From: Tribonema minus
Taxonomy: Eukaryota > Sar > Xanthophyceae > Tribonematales > Tribonemataceae
Reading direction: 5' to 3'
DNA length: 64,000 bases
NCBI GenBank assembly: GCA_017506865.1
Contig: JAFCMP010000076.1
Location: 266,604 to 330,603 of the forward strand
The notes below the pieces were generated by a model. That model saw nothing but the letters and a program-made list of their open reading frames with translations. It searched no databases and was not told the origin of the DNA. Positions 11,001 to 20,556 of the stretch are shown here, one piece after another. The translations under genes and the position numbers were made by a program. How positions within the stretch are numbered: position 1 is the stretch's first letter; the number at the start of each line of letters is the position of its first letter.

Positions 11001-11676
11001 TGCGTCGACTGCGCTTTCCACTGGCAACCATAGCCGTGACAGGTGCTGTTTCGGTCATTGTTGCGTGGGTGCTGTTATCACCAGCCTGCGTTACGTCTGA
11101 CTCACCACATTTCCCGGCTGGCTGGCGAGGCGACCTGGCAACGACCGGTTCCCTAAGGGAGAGTTGGTCAAACACCGTTGCCAGGTCATTACCCTCTTCT
11201 CGGAGGGAGAGCAAGCTGAACGTGACCGTCAGGTCATGCATCTGACTCACCAGCGGTGCGCAGGGAGTCCGGCCCAGCAGGGTCTGTGTTGCTGGCGCGT
11301 CGCCAGCCGCCGGCCGCATATGCAGTCCGAGTCGGCGTGACGTGCGGCAGGGTCCAAGCTTGGTACTCGTCGGCCAAGCGCAAAGCACCGTGACGCGTGC
11401 CCGATTGGGGGCAAGGGCCAGTGCACGTACCCTGCGCGCGAGTGCGCCAGCCGCCCCCAGCAAGCCTTGCCAGTGTGATCCCGTCGGGTCCCTGGGGCAT
11501 TCGCTAGACTGAGCGCCCGCTGCGACAGCAGCCGCGGCACTGCCAGGTGTGCTGGGCACACGATCGTTGCTTGACATCGTTGCGCCGCTATCGCTAGCAC
11601 GACTTTCGCCAGGCAGCACACCCATTGTGCTGCTCCGGGTCAGTCTCGGCAGCGGCGCAACTGCCACACCGTCCAA
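5083..11676 (-). CDS. Family 1 ORF2: OTU-like protease, reverse transcriptase, RLE endonuclease
   Basis: Open for 2,197 codons; the first ATG is at 11625 (residue 18). An OTU-like cysteine protease lies at about residues 335-540: the NGNCLIHTAL motif supplies the likely catalytic Cys344, and GHFELLV supplies His532. The usual Asp before GNC is Asn here. Cys/His clusters follow at about 584-625 (CPLC...H...C) and 690-732. The RT is at about 1160-1500, with LDCENAFNSV, GCQQGDPLGPL and the catalytic FLDD at 1428-1431 (F-x-D-D instead of the common Y-x-D-D). Near the C-terminus are the CCHC finger CPWRCSDVSPTSTHAISC (about 1974-1991), then RADTVID and IVLDTSV, the endonuclease core, and FVPFVQESYGRLG. 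The OTU may act on a polyprotein or on host ubiquitin; that is inference. Confidence 0.9.
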   Translation of the reverse strand: MDGVAVAPLPRLTRSSTMGVLPGESRASDSGATMSSNDRVPSTPGSAAAAVAAGAQSSECPRDPTGSHWQGLLGAAGALARRVRALALAPNRARVTVLCAWPTSTKLGPCRTSRRLGLHMRPAAGDAPATQTLLGRTPCAPLVSQMHDLTVTFSLLSLREEGNDLATVFDQLSLREPVVARSPRQPAGKCGESDVTQAGDNSTHATMTETAPVTAMVASGKRSRRRGKHRRRMQERQAQCDNSRAPLAPATTPPRGGASAPSAPISGPAKVTTVTVATRIPSNVRHTVTVEEQQDALAKATNYGFSTWHTGLQALHKQALGENTATLARGGELRPVSNVGNGNCLIHTALHGIGSVAVEHGLPAPALVIAMREALLDGMVAYVTQGAGKQGASMSSMRQLTAHAAAQPACTREQFDTYGTRARCLAIEYGTNETDSADSGHTLLLQRLQEEGVWGRPLGLSVWAIVAAVYAVSVTVWQAEPQATGSTQKSTGLVLAQLMGLPAVFAPATPAQPDCHLDVLWTPPGLYTNVGHFELLVAPAAAPPLPTTVTASATTQADSTHITAPSRTQPRTALQLPQQPEPLRCPLCTLAFWQLGQKEDSKQRGKLSAASRMAPVVAHFNGGSCTRSMLNPEASTSHCQQNPAAAYAKGIRQQVDHDPSGDRAPSGSSTCNTGAHHAKRVQEMSTMYGCTAEDFLRAVRKLSACTGACGLVHMSASAGQRQCALTSPCHTCRRNGSAPTRARPTVPPGQSEGGGAGSDGAAAAAGAAAATPPKPPAVPASGAANSKSSKKRPAATATGAQRRRRTAAAAAPPGSAGSRTQSNSLRLQDSSPPHGTAVGWTDMVLDPPDDAASPPAPTTTTSGRPSKPQARASLAWDLSTRRPSVVHALDQTNEADLLLLRFTTTANSFRTQLQCTQWARLVEHATRLLADATDSAREAARVRLHHGAGAFAHQVSQTLVQRGYRLLHLLAAMAFGRQPEGTGMPPAARLAALLSGDFAELLRKTLSAAAALRAPKPNNAATASAQTNFDADWTEADSRQQTACAALSGKRRGVGLAAARLEAREACAPADVVTAQVLAAKHPETGTRPGVVDTPMEQVRGLVRDARRHCLHSAGVATTAGPAGSGSPIFESGQARDRSDRPEDAASAAGRRLEVEATDILSTLSAAGAGKAGGLDGLRYEHLLMAAGPGAPVKAATRPVGSASPGLAGDSESDVMEPAFAHHLAKVFTTLLVEPELLPEQSQRLLRAAALSGIGQKRRPIACSSVWRRLLGSTAARCVKGKISGLLASMSQFGVGYRSGVEHVAARARVWHELYGTTIQLDCENAFNSVDRAAIVRGLMLFCPELLPHFESVYCGDTAPEMRVEVNGEARIICSHLGCQQGDPLGPLYFAVAAAFLLFYPDGVNATPGSMPAYGHSLAEPPAPHCAFLDDLNVLQAAYFDDAAAAGVAEVIRRLAAGGLRVRPDKSLAIAMRGTVFDEAARARLRALDIPFVDATMPESSQGFTSVGVPVGHPAYVHAAMSKHLVDAGTWRLSWQLAGMARHHLQAAQFILRRSLTKRMGFLARVVDTALSETWLHAFDGFCAWTLERMLHLHGCATAAVMKSHLLAACTAGDNEEASSGSVLVLPRLGPPELTDIAVPLRASRLPERRGGLGMPLLGLLAPAAYTAQACTTLRPAIIHATVAAGALRLGTDEHGAVTWFAQHSCAIREDQGLPPIIEAVRRSTRALTADGGEKSRTAVAEQLPASLLRWAADTTAAASTLPTAVQAIYAATAVTGTGTTEPAPHTHGIVPGAEAAAAAATVPGPQAAAAAASSTPAKTQTSAEESSCSVGQEDDDDDWEAYADEICRKVVPRRRRGHFTYGLQAGLSNVLRRQYEDCLVEDLEAASAGAVGKPTQATLIGDSRDTSRRRQQASARVLAQLRSQRASGAMAWMSVPPAANDRPGAAPMSSMAAATMILVAIFIDGWGIQGEVCPWRCSDVSPTSTHAISCPSQHIRGHNATHTAQKRCLQRILRQHHVSIVRNEDASVFKVPGYRADTVIDPGCLHFSSAYRNKGIVLDTSVRAPTASSYLTGKTNASNTDGYAAGVGEDAKVKHHTGTLTSSWAFVPFVQESYGRLGKQTSLFVKELAMHSALCSGGGKADVLRKAGLAKRQIHIELSISLARELAERVMAYTRGAQMLGCVAAPVSKLLGHSAD

Positions 11677-14132
11677 CGTAGATGCATGGGCTTGCCTGGG
11701 GTCTGGGGTCTACCCCCAGGTGCTCGCATCCGAGGATTTTGCGTATGGGACCACATTTGCTAGCGGCGGCGAGCAGCGCGGCTATTGGCTTCAGGCTATT
11801 CCCCCCACCAACAGCTGCACCACCCGCTGCCGCCGCGCATGTCGTTGGTCGGGTGTGTATGTCAGCAATGTGATCATGGCCTGATGCACGGTCACAGCCT
11901 GACAGTGTGCATGCTGTCGCGGCGACCGGGCCTGCGAGGCAGTCGGCGCAGCGCCACACGTCGCACTGGTCCAGGGCCCCTAGATCACCAGATGGTGTCG
12001 TGGCGCTTGCTGCTGTGCGTCCGATGAAGAGGTTGCCGCACCCATCGCAGACCTGCTCCAGGCCGCCGCATATTGGTCGGTGGTCTAGGAAAAGCTGAAC
12101 ATGCAGTTCTGCAAATTGCTTCCCTTTCCCTGTGTGGCGCGTGCGCTGGTGTGCACATGCGTGTGCCGCTGGGCAATTCTTTCCCGGGGCCCGAGGATTT
12201 GCTCGCACTATGAACTTGTCGCACATGCGGCAGTCCAGCCCCGGGATATTGACCTTCCGGTTGGCAGCGGGTGTCTTGGCGGGCGCCAAAACTGTCATAG
12301 CGGTGATGCCGGATGTTGGGTGCCCGTTGCGACTGTTACCGTCAGAGGTGACGCTGCCGCCTGACAGAGAGGCGCCGCTGCCAGCTGGCTGCAAAGACCG
12401 GGACGTGATTTGTCTCTGGTGACCCCCCGACCCAGGTTCGCCAACTTCCATCGGTACAGGCACGGTCAGTGACCGGCTTTGCCAGCGCACCGCCAGACTG
12501 TGGGTCTGGACGGGTGACGCTGCCAGTGCTTTGGGCGCTGGCGCGGCGCCGACCCCGCCGGGGTGCAGCCGCCCCACGTTCGCCGCCCGGTGCAGCAGCC
12601 GCTGCAGCCGCTGGTGCTGTTGTCACCATGTCTGCAGTACATGGGGTTTCCGCTGCGGTGACCTCCATCGGCTGAGGACTGGGATGCCACTGGGGAGAGG
12701 CGCCGCTGCTAGCTGGCTGCGAAGGCCGCGACGTGATCCGTCTCTGGTGACCCGCTGGCCCACTGGTAGGTTCGCCAACTTCCATCGGTACGGGCACGGT
12801 CATGGTGACCGCCTTTGCCAGCGCACTCAGTTTGCCAGACGGCGACTCTGGGCGGTTGATGCTGCCAATGCTTCCGAGGCGTCCCAGGGGCGGCCCGGCG
12901 CTGGCGCCGCGACGCCGACCCCGCCGGGACGCAGCTGCCCCGCGTTGGCCATCTGATGCGGCAGCGGCTGCCGGCGGTTTTGGCACCATGTCTGCCGCAC
13001 GTGGCGTTGCCGCCGCCGTTAAGTCGGAGGTAACCTTGCGACCGCATGCAGCGGCGGCTGTGACAGTCGTCCGTGGCTGTGCAACCACCGGGTTGGCCGG
13101 TGCGGGCCCCGCCGCTGGTGCGGCAGTGGCAGCCGTCACTAAAGGCGTTTTCCGCCGCGAACGTCGTTTTGGCATTGGCGTTGTCGCTACTGGTGAATCC
13201 GGCGGCAGTGTCGCCCGACGGCGTGTACTTGCCGCTGGTGGCTGTAGTACCACCAAGCTCAGTACAATTATCGCTGCTGGCGGCAGTGCCTCCCGTAAAC
13301 TCGCCGCTTGAGACTCCGAGTCACTGGCAGGCTGATGCCGCGGGCGCTTCGTCTGAGAGCATCCCCTGTCACAGTGATTAGTGGCACCTGGGCTGGTCAG
13401 ATGGCGGCGGAGCTTCTTGACGTGCGCGTGGCTGCCACTGCCCTGAGGCTCGTCCGAGTCGGCTGACGACAAGTGTAGTCTGCGCATGCTTCTGCACAGC
13501 TCTGCAACCTGACTGCACACTGGCACCTCTGGCATCGGCCGCAGTCTAGAGCTCTGGGCCATCAGCTGAGGTGGTGGCGGGCCGGGTATCGGTGGCGGGC
13601 CCGAAATCGGTGGCGGGCCCGAAATCGGTGGCGGACCCGGGATCGGCGGCGGGCCCGGTATCGGTGGCGGGCCCGGTATCGGTGGCGGGCCCGGAATCGG
13701 CGGCGGGCCTGGGATCGGCGGCGGGCCCGGGATCGGGGGTGGGCCCGGGATCGGCGGCGGGCCCGGTATCGGCGGCGGGCCAGGGATCGGCGGCGGGTCC
13801 GGTATCGGCAGCGGGCCCGGTATCGGCGGCGGGCCCGGTATCGGTGGGGGGCCCGGTATCGGTGGCGGGCCCGAGATCGGCGGCGGGCCCGGGATCGGCG
13901 GCGGGCCCGGGATTGGCGGCGGGCCCGGGATCGGTGGCGGCGGCGGTATCACTAGGCGTACCCAACGGCCAACACCATGGCGGCGTCTGCGGCGTGTGTC
14001 AGATTGGCGTGCAGCTTTGACCTGCCACCACCACAAGCCAGTATTCAGCCCGTGGTTGCGCTGTCCCCGTTTGCGTTTCAGAGGTGACCCCTCCCCACGT
14101 GAGGCAGGGCTGGTAAGCCAGTGGAGAGCCAT
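11594..14132 (-). CDS. Family 1 ORF1: Pro-rich, Ala-rich and zinc-finger protein, frame broken once
   Basis: It starts at the ATG at 14132. Residues 60-190 are about 21 PPPIPG-type units. Basic Ala/Pro-rich sequence follows, with a ~334-bp internal direct repeat. The frame ends at 12342. The same protein repeat (VPMEVGEP, HQRQITSR) continues in another frame from about 12,470 to 11594. Between the two repeats the second has lost two bases (GTCACTGACC against GTCACCATGACC), so one original ORF of about 850 codons is likely. The C-terminal part has paired zinc-binding clusters: CRMC...H...H, then CDGC, CDVWRCADC. It overlaps the start of ORF2 in a different frame. By analogy with other RLE elements it probably binds nucleic acid; no family name can be given. 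Confidence 0.75.
12400..13060. repeat. ~334-bp internal direct repeat in family 1 ORF1
   Basis: The string CAACTTCCATCGGTA occurs at about 12442 and 12776, and the surrounding ~330 bases match on both sides. Each unit encodes Ala-rich sequence, a GRRR basic patch and VPMEVGEP...HQR.ITSR. The copies differ by substitutions and the 2-base deletion that breaks ORF1. Confidence 0.75.
13570..13945. repeat. 18-bp minisatellite encoding PPPIPG units
   Basis: About 21 tandem 18-bp units of the form GGCGGCGGGCCCGGTATC. On the minus strand each gives Pro-Pro-Pro-Ile-Pro-Gly, with occasional Ser, Leu or Asp. Unit number is likely to vary between element copies. Confidence 0.9.
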
Positions 14133-14152
14133 AGCTTTGAAAGGCGATTGCT

Positions 14153-14162
14153 GTCACCGTAC
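14153..14162. repeat. Target-site duplication, right copy (GTCACCGTAC)
   Basis: Matches 4995-5004 exactly. It continues into TACATGTGCATATGCAC, the remaining strip of PPR-unit flank before the next family 1 fragment starts at 14181. Confidence 0.8.
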
Positions 14163-14180
14163 TACATGTGCATATGCACG

Positions 14181-15132
14181 TATGGACTTGTATTTATAAA
14201 GGCCCAAGGGAGGCCGGGTTGCCTATGCAATCGAAAAGCTTGCGTCAACGCAGCAGCCTAGTCTGCGCTGTGCCCTAGGAGCTTGGATACCGGCGCCGCA
14301 ACACAGCCCAGCATTCGCGCTCCACGTGTGTACGCCATGACGCGCTCCGCCAACTCCCGCGCCAGCGATATGCTCAGCTCAATGAGGATCTGACGCTTAG
14401 CTAACCCGGCCTTGCGTAACACATCTGCCTTCCCCCCCCCCTGAGCACAGTGCTGAGTGCATTGCCAACTCCTTAACAAAAAGGCTTGTCTGCTTGCCCA
14501 GCCGTCCGTACGACTCCTGCACGAATGGCACAAAAGCCCAAGATGACGTCAAGGTGCCGGTGTGGTGCTTGACCTTCGCGTCCTCCCCCACCCCAGCAGC
14601 ATAGCCGTCCGTGTTCGAGGCATTTGTTTTGCCTGTCAGGTACGAGCTCGCTGTGGGCGCGCGCACACTTGTGTCTAGCACTATTCCCTTGTTTTGGTAT
14701 GCACTGCTAAAGTGCAGACACCCTGGGTCAATGACTGTGTCCGCCCGATACCCCGGTACCTTGAAGACGCTAGCGTCCTCATTGCGGACAATAGAGACAT
14801 GGTGCTGTCTCAAGATGCGCTGTAGGCACCGCTTTTGGGCAGTGTGTGTCGCGTTGTGCCCCCGTATGTGCTGGCTGGGGCAGCTAATCCCATGCGTGGA
14901 GGTGGGGCTCACGTCACTGCACCGCCATGGGCACACCTCGCCCTGTATGCCCCACCCGTCTATAAAGATCGCAACCAAAATCATCGTGGCCGCTGCCATA
15001 CTGGACATGGGCGCCGCACCCGGGCGGTCATTGGCAGCGGGTGGCACGCTCATCCACGCCATTGCCCCGGACGCACGCTGGCTGCGCAGCTGCGCCAGGA
15101 CCCGCGCGCTAGCCTGTTGGCGGCGGCGGCTG
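14181..15132 (-). mobile_element. 5'-truncated family 1 copy (3' end, ~950 bp)
   Basis: Nearly identical to 5005-5955, the family 1 3' end. It contains the RLE domain from MAWMSVPPAAN onward. A ten-C run near 14432 (nine in the full copy) shifts the frame before the last ~75 codons. It begins 18 bases right of the full-length element's target duplication, in the same orientation, so the two lie head to tail with almost no host DNA between. Confidence 0.9.
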
Positions 15133-15455
15133 GGGCACAGCGCAGACTAGTAGTCTGCGCTGTGCCCTAGGAGTTTGGATACCGGCGCCGCAACACAGCC
15201 CAGCATTCGCGCTCCACGTGTGTATGCCATGACGCGCTCCGCCAACTCCCGCGCCAGCGATATGCTCAGCTCAATGTGGATCTGACGCTTAGCTAACCCG
15301 GCCTTGCGTAACACATCTGCCTTCCCCCCCCCTGAGCACAGTGCTGAGTGCATTGCCAACTCCTTAACAAAAGTCTGCTTGCCCAGCCGTCCGTACGACT
15401 CCTGCACGAATGGCACGAAAGCCCAAGATGACGTCAAGGTGCCGGTGTGGTGCTC
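15133..15455 (-). mobile_element. Third family 1 3' fragment with a palindromic junction
   Basis: Repeats the family 1 3' coding end (about 5080-5390) with a 6-base deletion near 15370. It lacks the terminal ~80 bases of the element. It is joined to the preceding fragment by a perfect 15-bp inverted repeat (15133-15147 and 15153-15167, arm GGGCACAGCGCAGAC) around a 5-base spacer. Host flank resumes at about 15456, where ATGCAC echoes the ATGCAC left of 14181 and may be a short target duplication for the fragment pair. Confidence 0.8.
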
Positions 15456-15724
15456 ATGCACTGTGAAGTACACGTATATGCATTAAGTCATGCCATCATG
15501 ATGATCACGCTGAGCACAATGTCATGCTGAGTATGTTCACCATGATTTTGCATTGGCTAGCTCATCACTGTGCTGGAAGCCAGCGACGAAGGTCACTTCA
15601 TTGAGGAGGTCGACCACGCTGCAGCATTGTGCATAAATTGCAGCATTGTGAATTTTAGAGTTGCATATAATCCAAGAGTTGCTCCTGGCCTGGCATGCAC
15701 ACACGGCTGAACGGAGCTGCTACT
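15456..15724. other. 3' flank of PPR copy 2, no gene
   Basis: The sequence matches the flanks of copies 3 (24.16-24.46 kb) and 4 (35.16-35.46 kb). No independent gene is visible. Confidence 0.6.
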
Positions 15725-15826
15725 ACTAGTGTGCGCCCAGGTGGTCAATGCGACGCATTTCGACCTGTACGCCAATTGTCGTACAGGTCGAAATGCGTAG
15801 CATTGACCACCTGGGCGCACACTAGT
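15725..15826. mobile_element. 102-bp foldback (palindromic) insertion
   Basis: Arms 15725-15770 and 15781-15826 are inverted copies of each other over 46 bases with one mismatch, separated by a 10-base loop (GCCAATTGTC). The outer ends are ACTAGT on both sides. The equivalent sites in the other units read CTGCTACTAGTATGTAC (near 24464) and CTACTACTAGTATGTAC (near 35455) with no insert, so the palindrome is an insertion. It could be a tiny foldback or MITE; no coding capacity. Confidence 0.85.
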
Positions 15827-15941
15827 ATTAGTATGTACATGAGTACCGTACAGACTGTGTCTTAGTCAAAAACCTAGGGCAGTAATTGTCGTCAGTGGTG
15901 CGCAAAGCACAGCATACACATGCTCACTGATCACGCGTTGA

Positions 15942-15980
15942 GCCATGGTACAACTTGAAGATTTGCCAAACAGGTAAATG
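15942..15980 (+). repeat. Antisense PPR-exon-like fragment, unit of copy 2
   Basis: The plus strand resembles the coding strand of PPR exon 2 around AWYGEMCQTGE, though the gene itself is on the minus strand. This copy is the most diverged of three; better ones are at 24573-24605 and 35583-35614. Confidence 0.45.
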
Positions 15981-16109
15981 AGAGCAAGCAATGCCCAACA
16001 TCCAGCAAGAGCTTGTGATTACGTGCTGTTGCTCTTGAAACAGCTTCTGCGCACAATGAAATATGGTCACCATCAGTCATCAAACCCAGAGCAGATGCTG
16101 ATGCCATTA

Positions 16110-19100
16110 TCAAGTATCACTGGCAGCGGAAGAGGCAACCAGTAGACCAGGCCGCAGCAAGAAGTGTTGGATCCCCTGAGACTCGAGAGTACCAGAGACA
16201 GCAGTTAACAACAGGCCGCCCCCTTGGCCTGTCATGATATGCAGCGGAAACTTGCCCCTCTTGGCATCCTCCTGGCGTTCACGAAGCTCATGCCGAATGA
16301 CAGCCCGAGCTGTGCCTGAATTCAGTCCACGTAAATCCATCTACAGCACAAGCGGACACAAGAATAGAAGGAAAATAGCTCAGCTACTTAGACAACTGTT
16401 GTTTAAGCAAGGACATTATATAATCAAGTTGCATCCAGTACCAACAATGCAAGTGGCGCAAAAGCATCAGCCTGTGAAGGCACAATAGCCCAAAGCAGAA
16501 TTCGCACAACGCAATACATGACAATGTGCAGAGTCTGAGCCCATTTGGCAACCATCTTGAAGAAGGGGGGAGGGACAAGGGTAGGAAGTCATTCGGTGCC
16601 CCCACAGCAAGAGGACTGCTGCTTATCAGCAAGACTTGTCGATGCAGTGAACCAAATCAAGGACAGGTACGATACATTGGACATGTCAAGGCCTACCACT
16701 GTGACAGCTAGTCTTGATCGATGATCATCCTAGAGCACTCAATGCAGGACAGGTATGCGACGGCATGTAATTTCCGCCACAATCTTTTGTGATCCATGTA
16801 GGGATATCATGTCTCTCGACAACAAAGAGTTTGTGTTGGTCTTGATTGAATTTCTCAACTTTAATTGTGGAACCTCACGCCAGCGTTTATTCAGTCAATA
16901 CGCTGATGTGCAAGTGTGTATTATGTGAGGCGCTGATGCAGGCAGCTACAGCATGTTGACCACTCTGTCAGGCAAATATCAATTGCTTGAGAATGGGAAG
17001 TCGGTACTGGCAGTCCAGCGTGATGCGGTCATGACCCGGTGGCGATAGAGAACTGCTGCATGTGAACTGGTCCAGGAGAGTCCCGTAAAGTGGCGAATGA
17101 AGTTGCTTCGAGAAACGACCATCAGTGCTACAGTGATTCATGTATGACAAATGTAATCCACTCACCACTGTCCCCTCGCCGACGGGTTGCTTGTTGCCGG
17201 AGGCATCTTTGCTCTTCATGCTTCGCCATGGTCTGTATGGCTTGATTCCATCTGTCAACAGAGCGTCGCTACACAGCTGATCTGCCCTTTTGATGTCACC
17301 AAGTGTGTCTGCAGCGTGTATGATGCTCTTCCATGTCTCAATGGTTGGCTGTACCCCTGCAGCACGCATCCTGCTGATGACACGCTCTGCATCGTCCAGG
17401 CGCTCCATCTCGATGTATGCCTTCATGAGGCTGATCATTTGAGAGGAGCAGCAAAGAACGAGTAACCTGTTGAGGTCATGCCGTGAAAATTGTAATCCTC
17501 CGAGACGTATGCTACTGCAGCCAGAACTGAAAGCAACTGGCAGCTGCATACGTGATCACTTCAGGATGCCAAGAAGTCAGGTTATGGTTCGTGTACGCAT
17601 TAGCCTATGTGCACTCCATGCTAGCATTGCACATGTCTACAAAACACGATGCAAAATGACGGAACATGAAACATACCATGAATTTGTGGAGCACTCAATT
17701 TCACACAAGTGGAGCCAGACAACTGTTCACTTTCGAAAGAGTACTCACACTTCATCAGCCCATGACGCTGTATGCACTACAAACCCACGCACGGCAATGC
17801 ATAAGTTCTGCACATGCGATGCATGAACACCTGTACATACTCCAGCTACAAGACTATGTCCAGCAGCTTTGTCTTGTGTTGGATGCAGGTGCACTCCACC
17901 ATGAAGGTCCATGCAACTAATGAATGGTGCAGTGTCACAGCATGATGGTGCAGCTGCAGATAATCAACACTTCAGTAATGTGCATGCACTGCATGCTTAG
18001 CAACGCATAGAGCAATCACAGCATTGGCAGCACGGATGCAGCCGCATACACAGCTTGCCGGGTCCCTGACGCTTCTCAATGCCAATCAATCGAACAGCTC
18101 ACACCCGCCGGCACTAATATCTGATGGGTTTGAGCACTGGTGCGGCCACAGCTGCTGCAGATGCTGATGAGCACTGTGTTTATATCCGCAATTATCCTAG
18201 TCCATCACATTCACATCTTGTGACAACAGCCTCCAGGCATATATCATATGATACCTCACGACTCTCCACTATACTTCTTACGTTACCAGGATGTATACTT
18301 GATGCTTCTTTTTGTCACACTGTGCCACACCATGAAGTTGGATCCTTTGCTCACTCGATGTTATTGCTGATCTACACATACCCGTATCGTAACACATACT
18401 TGCAGCATTTGAACCGTTACGTACCTCGTAAACGTGATGGCCTCCGGCTTGATGGTGGCAGACTGGACCATTTCCGCAAGCACTTCCTCCGCCTTGTCCG
18501 GCTGCTTTGCCGTAGCATAGCAATTGATGAAAGCACAGTAGCTGTAAACATTAGGCTCCAGCTGGCGATCACGCATCTCTCTCCAGATGCCCTCAGCAAT
18601 GCGCAGCTCCCCCGCTGCCCCAGCATGATTCAGCAGGATGGTCATGGTGTACACATTTGGCTGTTCTCCTGTTTGACACATCTCCCCATACCATGCCATC
18701 ATTTCGGTCACCTGGCCCGCTCTGCCAATGGCATCCAAGAGCGCAGCCCAGTTCTGCTCGTTCGGTTTGATACCCTGCAGCACAGTGCACGCCAAATTGA
18801 CAATCATTATGATTGAATCATAAAAACAATGCATGGCTCATTGAAGCAAACCGCGCATGACATCGAATGCTAGGTATACAGCATCGCCATCTGACAGAAG
18901 TAGCAGAACTACGATGGCTGCAAAGGTCAAGAGTAGGCAGCACTACATTTAACAAGCGCGCGTCGCAATGTTGTGGAGCGTTGTACTTGACGTATAGCTT
19001 GAAGTTGAACTTGAAGTCAGTGACAGGCCGTTGCGTGCATTCTTCGTCATGATGGGTGCGAATGCGTGCTCCGCTAACGTCGCATGGCGGGGGCCAATGG

Positions 19101-20514
19101 GGGCCTCACAATGGCGTCAACAGCACGTACATCTTGAAGTAGGAGGCAGCGTGCCTCTCCAAAGTAGCCATCTGGCGCGCCTGCAACATGCAAATGCCAC
19201 TCATGCCTGTTGGCACAGCAAAACTGCAGCTGCAGCAGCAGTTGCTGCTGCCTGCTGCCCGATGCTGGAGCTCCGGCGATTGTCACATCTTCAAATTGTG
19301 ATGCTGAAGTACATTGTGTCCCTTCTTGGGGGTGTAGGCCATGGAAACCACAGACATTAAGACCCGTTCCAGTGCAGCCAGCTTTCGCCGTATATCCAAA
19401 GCGTGAATTCTGAACCGCACTCTGTAAAGCGCCCTGGTTTTCACTTATGTGGGCAACGCAACGTCACTATTATAATTTCGGCAAAACGTCACGCTTCTTG
19501 CCCAAAGAAAGTCCTGCAGGTTGCGCCCAGAACGTCCTGCACTTATTGTGCATGGCCCTATCACTTACTAGTGCGTGCATTCACAAGAACTAATTTCGTC
19601 ATGCTCACCTTGTTGCGCATATTCTGCAATATGTTGGCGGCGTTGACCAAGTCTCCCCCCGTCGCGCAAACAGTCATTGCAGCACCGTAATGCCGAATGT
19701 CAGGCACGGGGCCCTTGTCTTGCATACGCTGCAGCAGCTCCAAGGCCTGCTCGCTGCCGCCCCTGTTGCCAGCGCGCATCCCATTCTTGCCGCAGTTACA
19801 TGCCACGATCAGAATAAGATGGTCTGCACCACTGGGGCTGATGTTGCGCTGTTGCATCTCGTCAATCAGCTGCAGTGCAGCATTGAGCCGCCCCGCTTTG
19901 CCGCACGCTTGCAGCAGCGTGCCGCATGCCCGTTGAGTCCAGGTAAACCCCTCCCGCTCCATCTCGTGCAGCAGCTCCAAAGCTGCAAGGGGAGACTCCT
20001 TTGCATGCACATGGATGGCAAGCTCGTAGTCATGGAAGGTCACGGCTTTTGAACCCTGCAGCTGTCTCAGTGCAGTCATGGCGTGCCGGGGCTGATGATT
20101 GAAGGCCATGGTGGCGAGAAGCGCCCTCACTTCTAGAGCAGTGGGCTCCTCAATGTTCTCGAACACTTGAAGAGCGGCTTGCCAGCGTCTTTGCTTGCCC
20201 AGAGTGTGTATTCTACTGACCGATGAGCCTGGTGGAGACGGCTTGCCTCCACGTGCAGTGTGCTGCTGTCGCGTTGTAGAATAGCTGGCCATGCCGTGCT
20301 CGTGCGAGGCTCGCTGCAGGACAGTTAGGTGATGCTGGCGCCAGTACGGCGGCTCTCGTGCCGCAGCCGCAGGGTCACGAGCAGTTCCGCTAAAGGTGTG
20401 CTTCACAAAACCCCAAACTCTCTGCGTCGGAGGAAGGGCAATTCGCATTGTTACGCCACTGCCGATGCCGTGACATTCGACTATGCAGCGGCCTAGGAGC
20501 CTGGCGCGAAGCAT
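16110..20514 (-). CDS. PPR-SMR protein, copy 2 (4 exons, intact)
   Basis: Exons about 20514-19609, 18774-18425, 17430-17166 and 16340-16110 join in frame to ~583 residues. The N-terminus (MLRARLLGR..., Arg- and Ala-rich, no acidic run) looks like an organelle transit peptide. About ten P-class PPR motifs follow, for example RAGQVTEMMAWYGEMCQTGEQPN and DDAERVISRMRAAGVQP. The last exon is a C-terminal SMR domain: MDLRGLNSGTARAVIRHELRE, then HIMTGQG and LLRPG. PPR proteins bind organellar RNA one base per motif, and PPR-SMR proteins of plants act in organelle RNA processing or gene expression; the target here is unknown. Splice sites are GTGAGC, GTACGT and GTGAGT donors with CAG or TAG acceptors, all conserved in copies 3 and 4. 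The 10.4-kb family 1 array lies in its 3' flank. Confidence 0.88.
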
Positions 20515-20556
20515 ACGAGCACACTACTCCAGCCTGCCTCACACTTCCTGTGAAGA

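Larger units (their letters stand above)
5005..14152 (-). mobile_element. RLE non-LTR retrotransposon family 1, near full length (OTU-RT-RLE)
   Basis: A 9.15-kb element on the minus strand with no long terminal repeats and a 10-bp target duplication. It has two coding regions, ORF1 (14132-11594) and ORF2 (11676-5083). The ORF1 ATG is only 20 bases from the 5' end, so the 5' UTR is very short or slightly truncated. RT motifs plus a C-terminal CCHC finger and PD-(D/E)XK nuclease place it among early-branching RLE-type LINE-like elements (R2, NeSL, CRE and Dualen are known groups). I see no apurinic-type endonuclease. ORF2 is uninterrupted for 2,197 codons, which suggests recent activity. Further 3' fragments lie at 14181-15455 and 53789-53935. 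Confidence 0.9.

Noticed and set aside
13571-14020. Plus-strand frame of GPVSVAGP-type repeats
   Set aside because: Shadow of the PPPIPG minisatellite in family 1 ORF1 on the opposite strand; no start context or domain.
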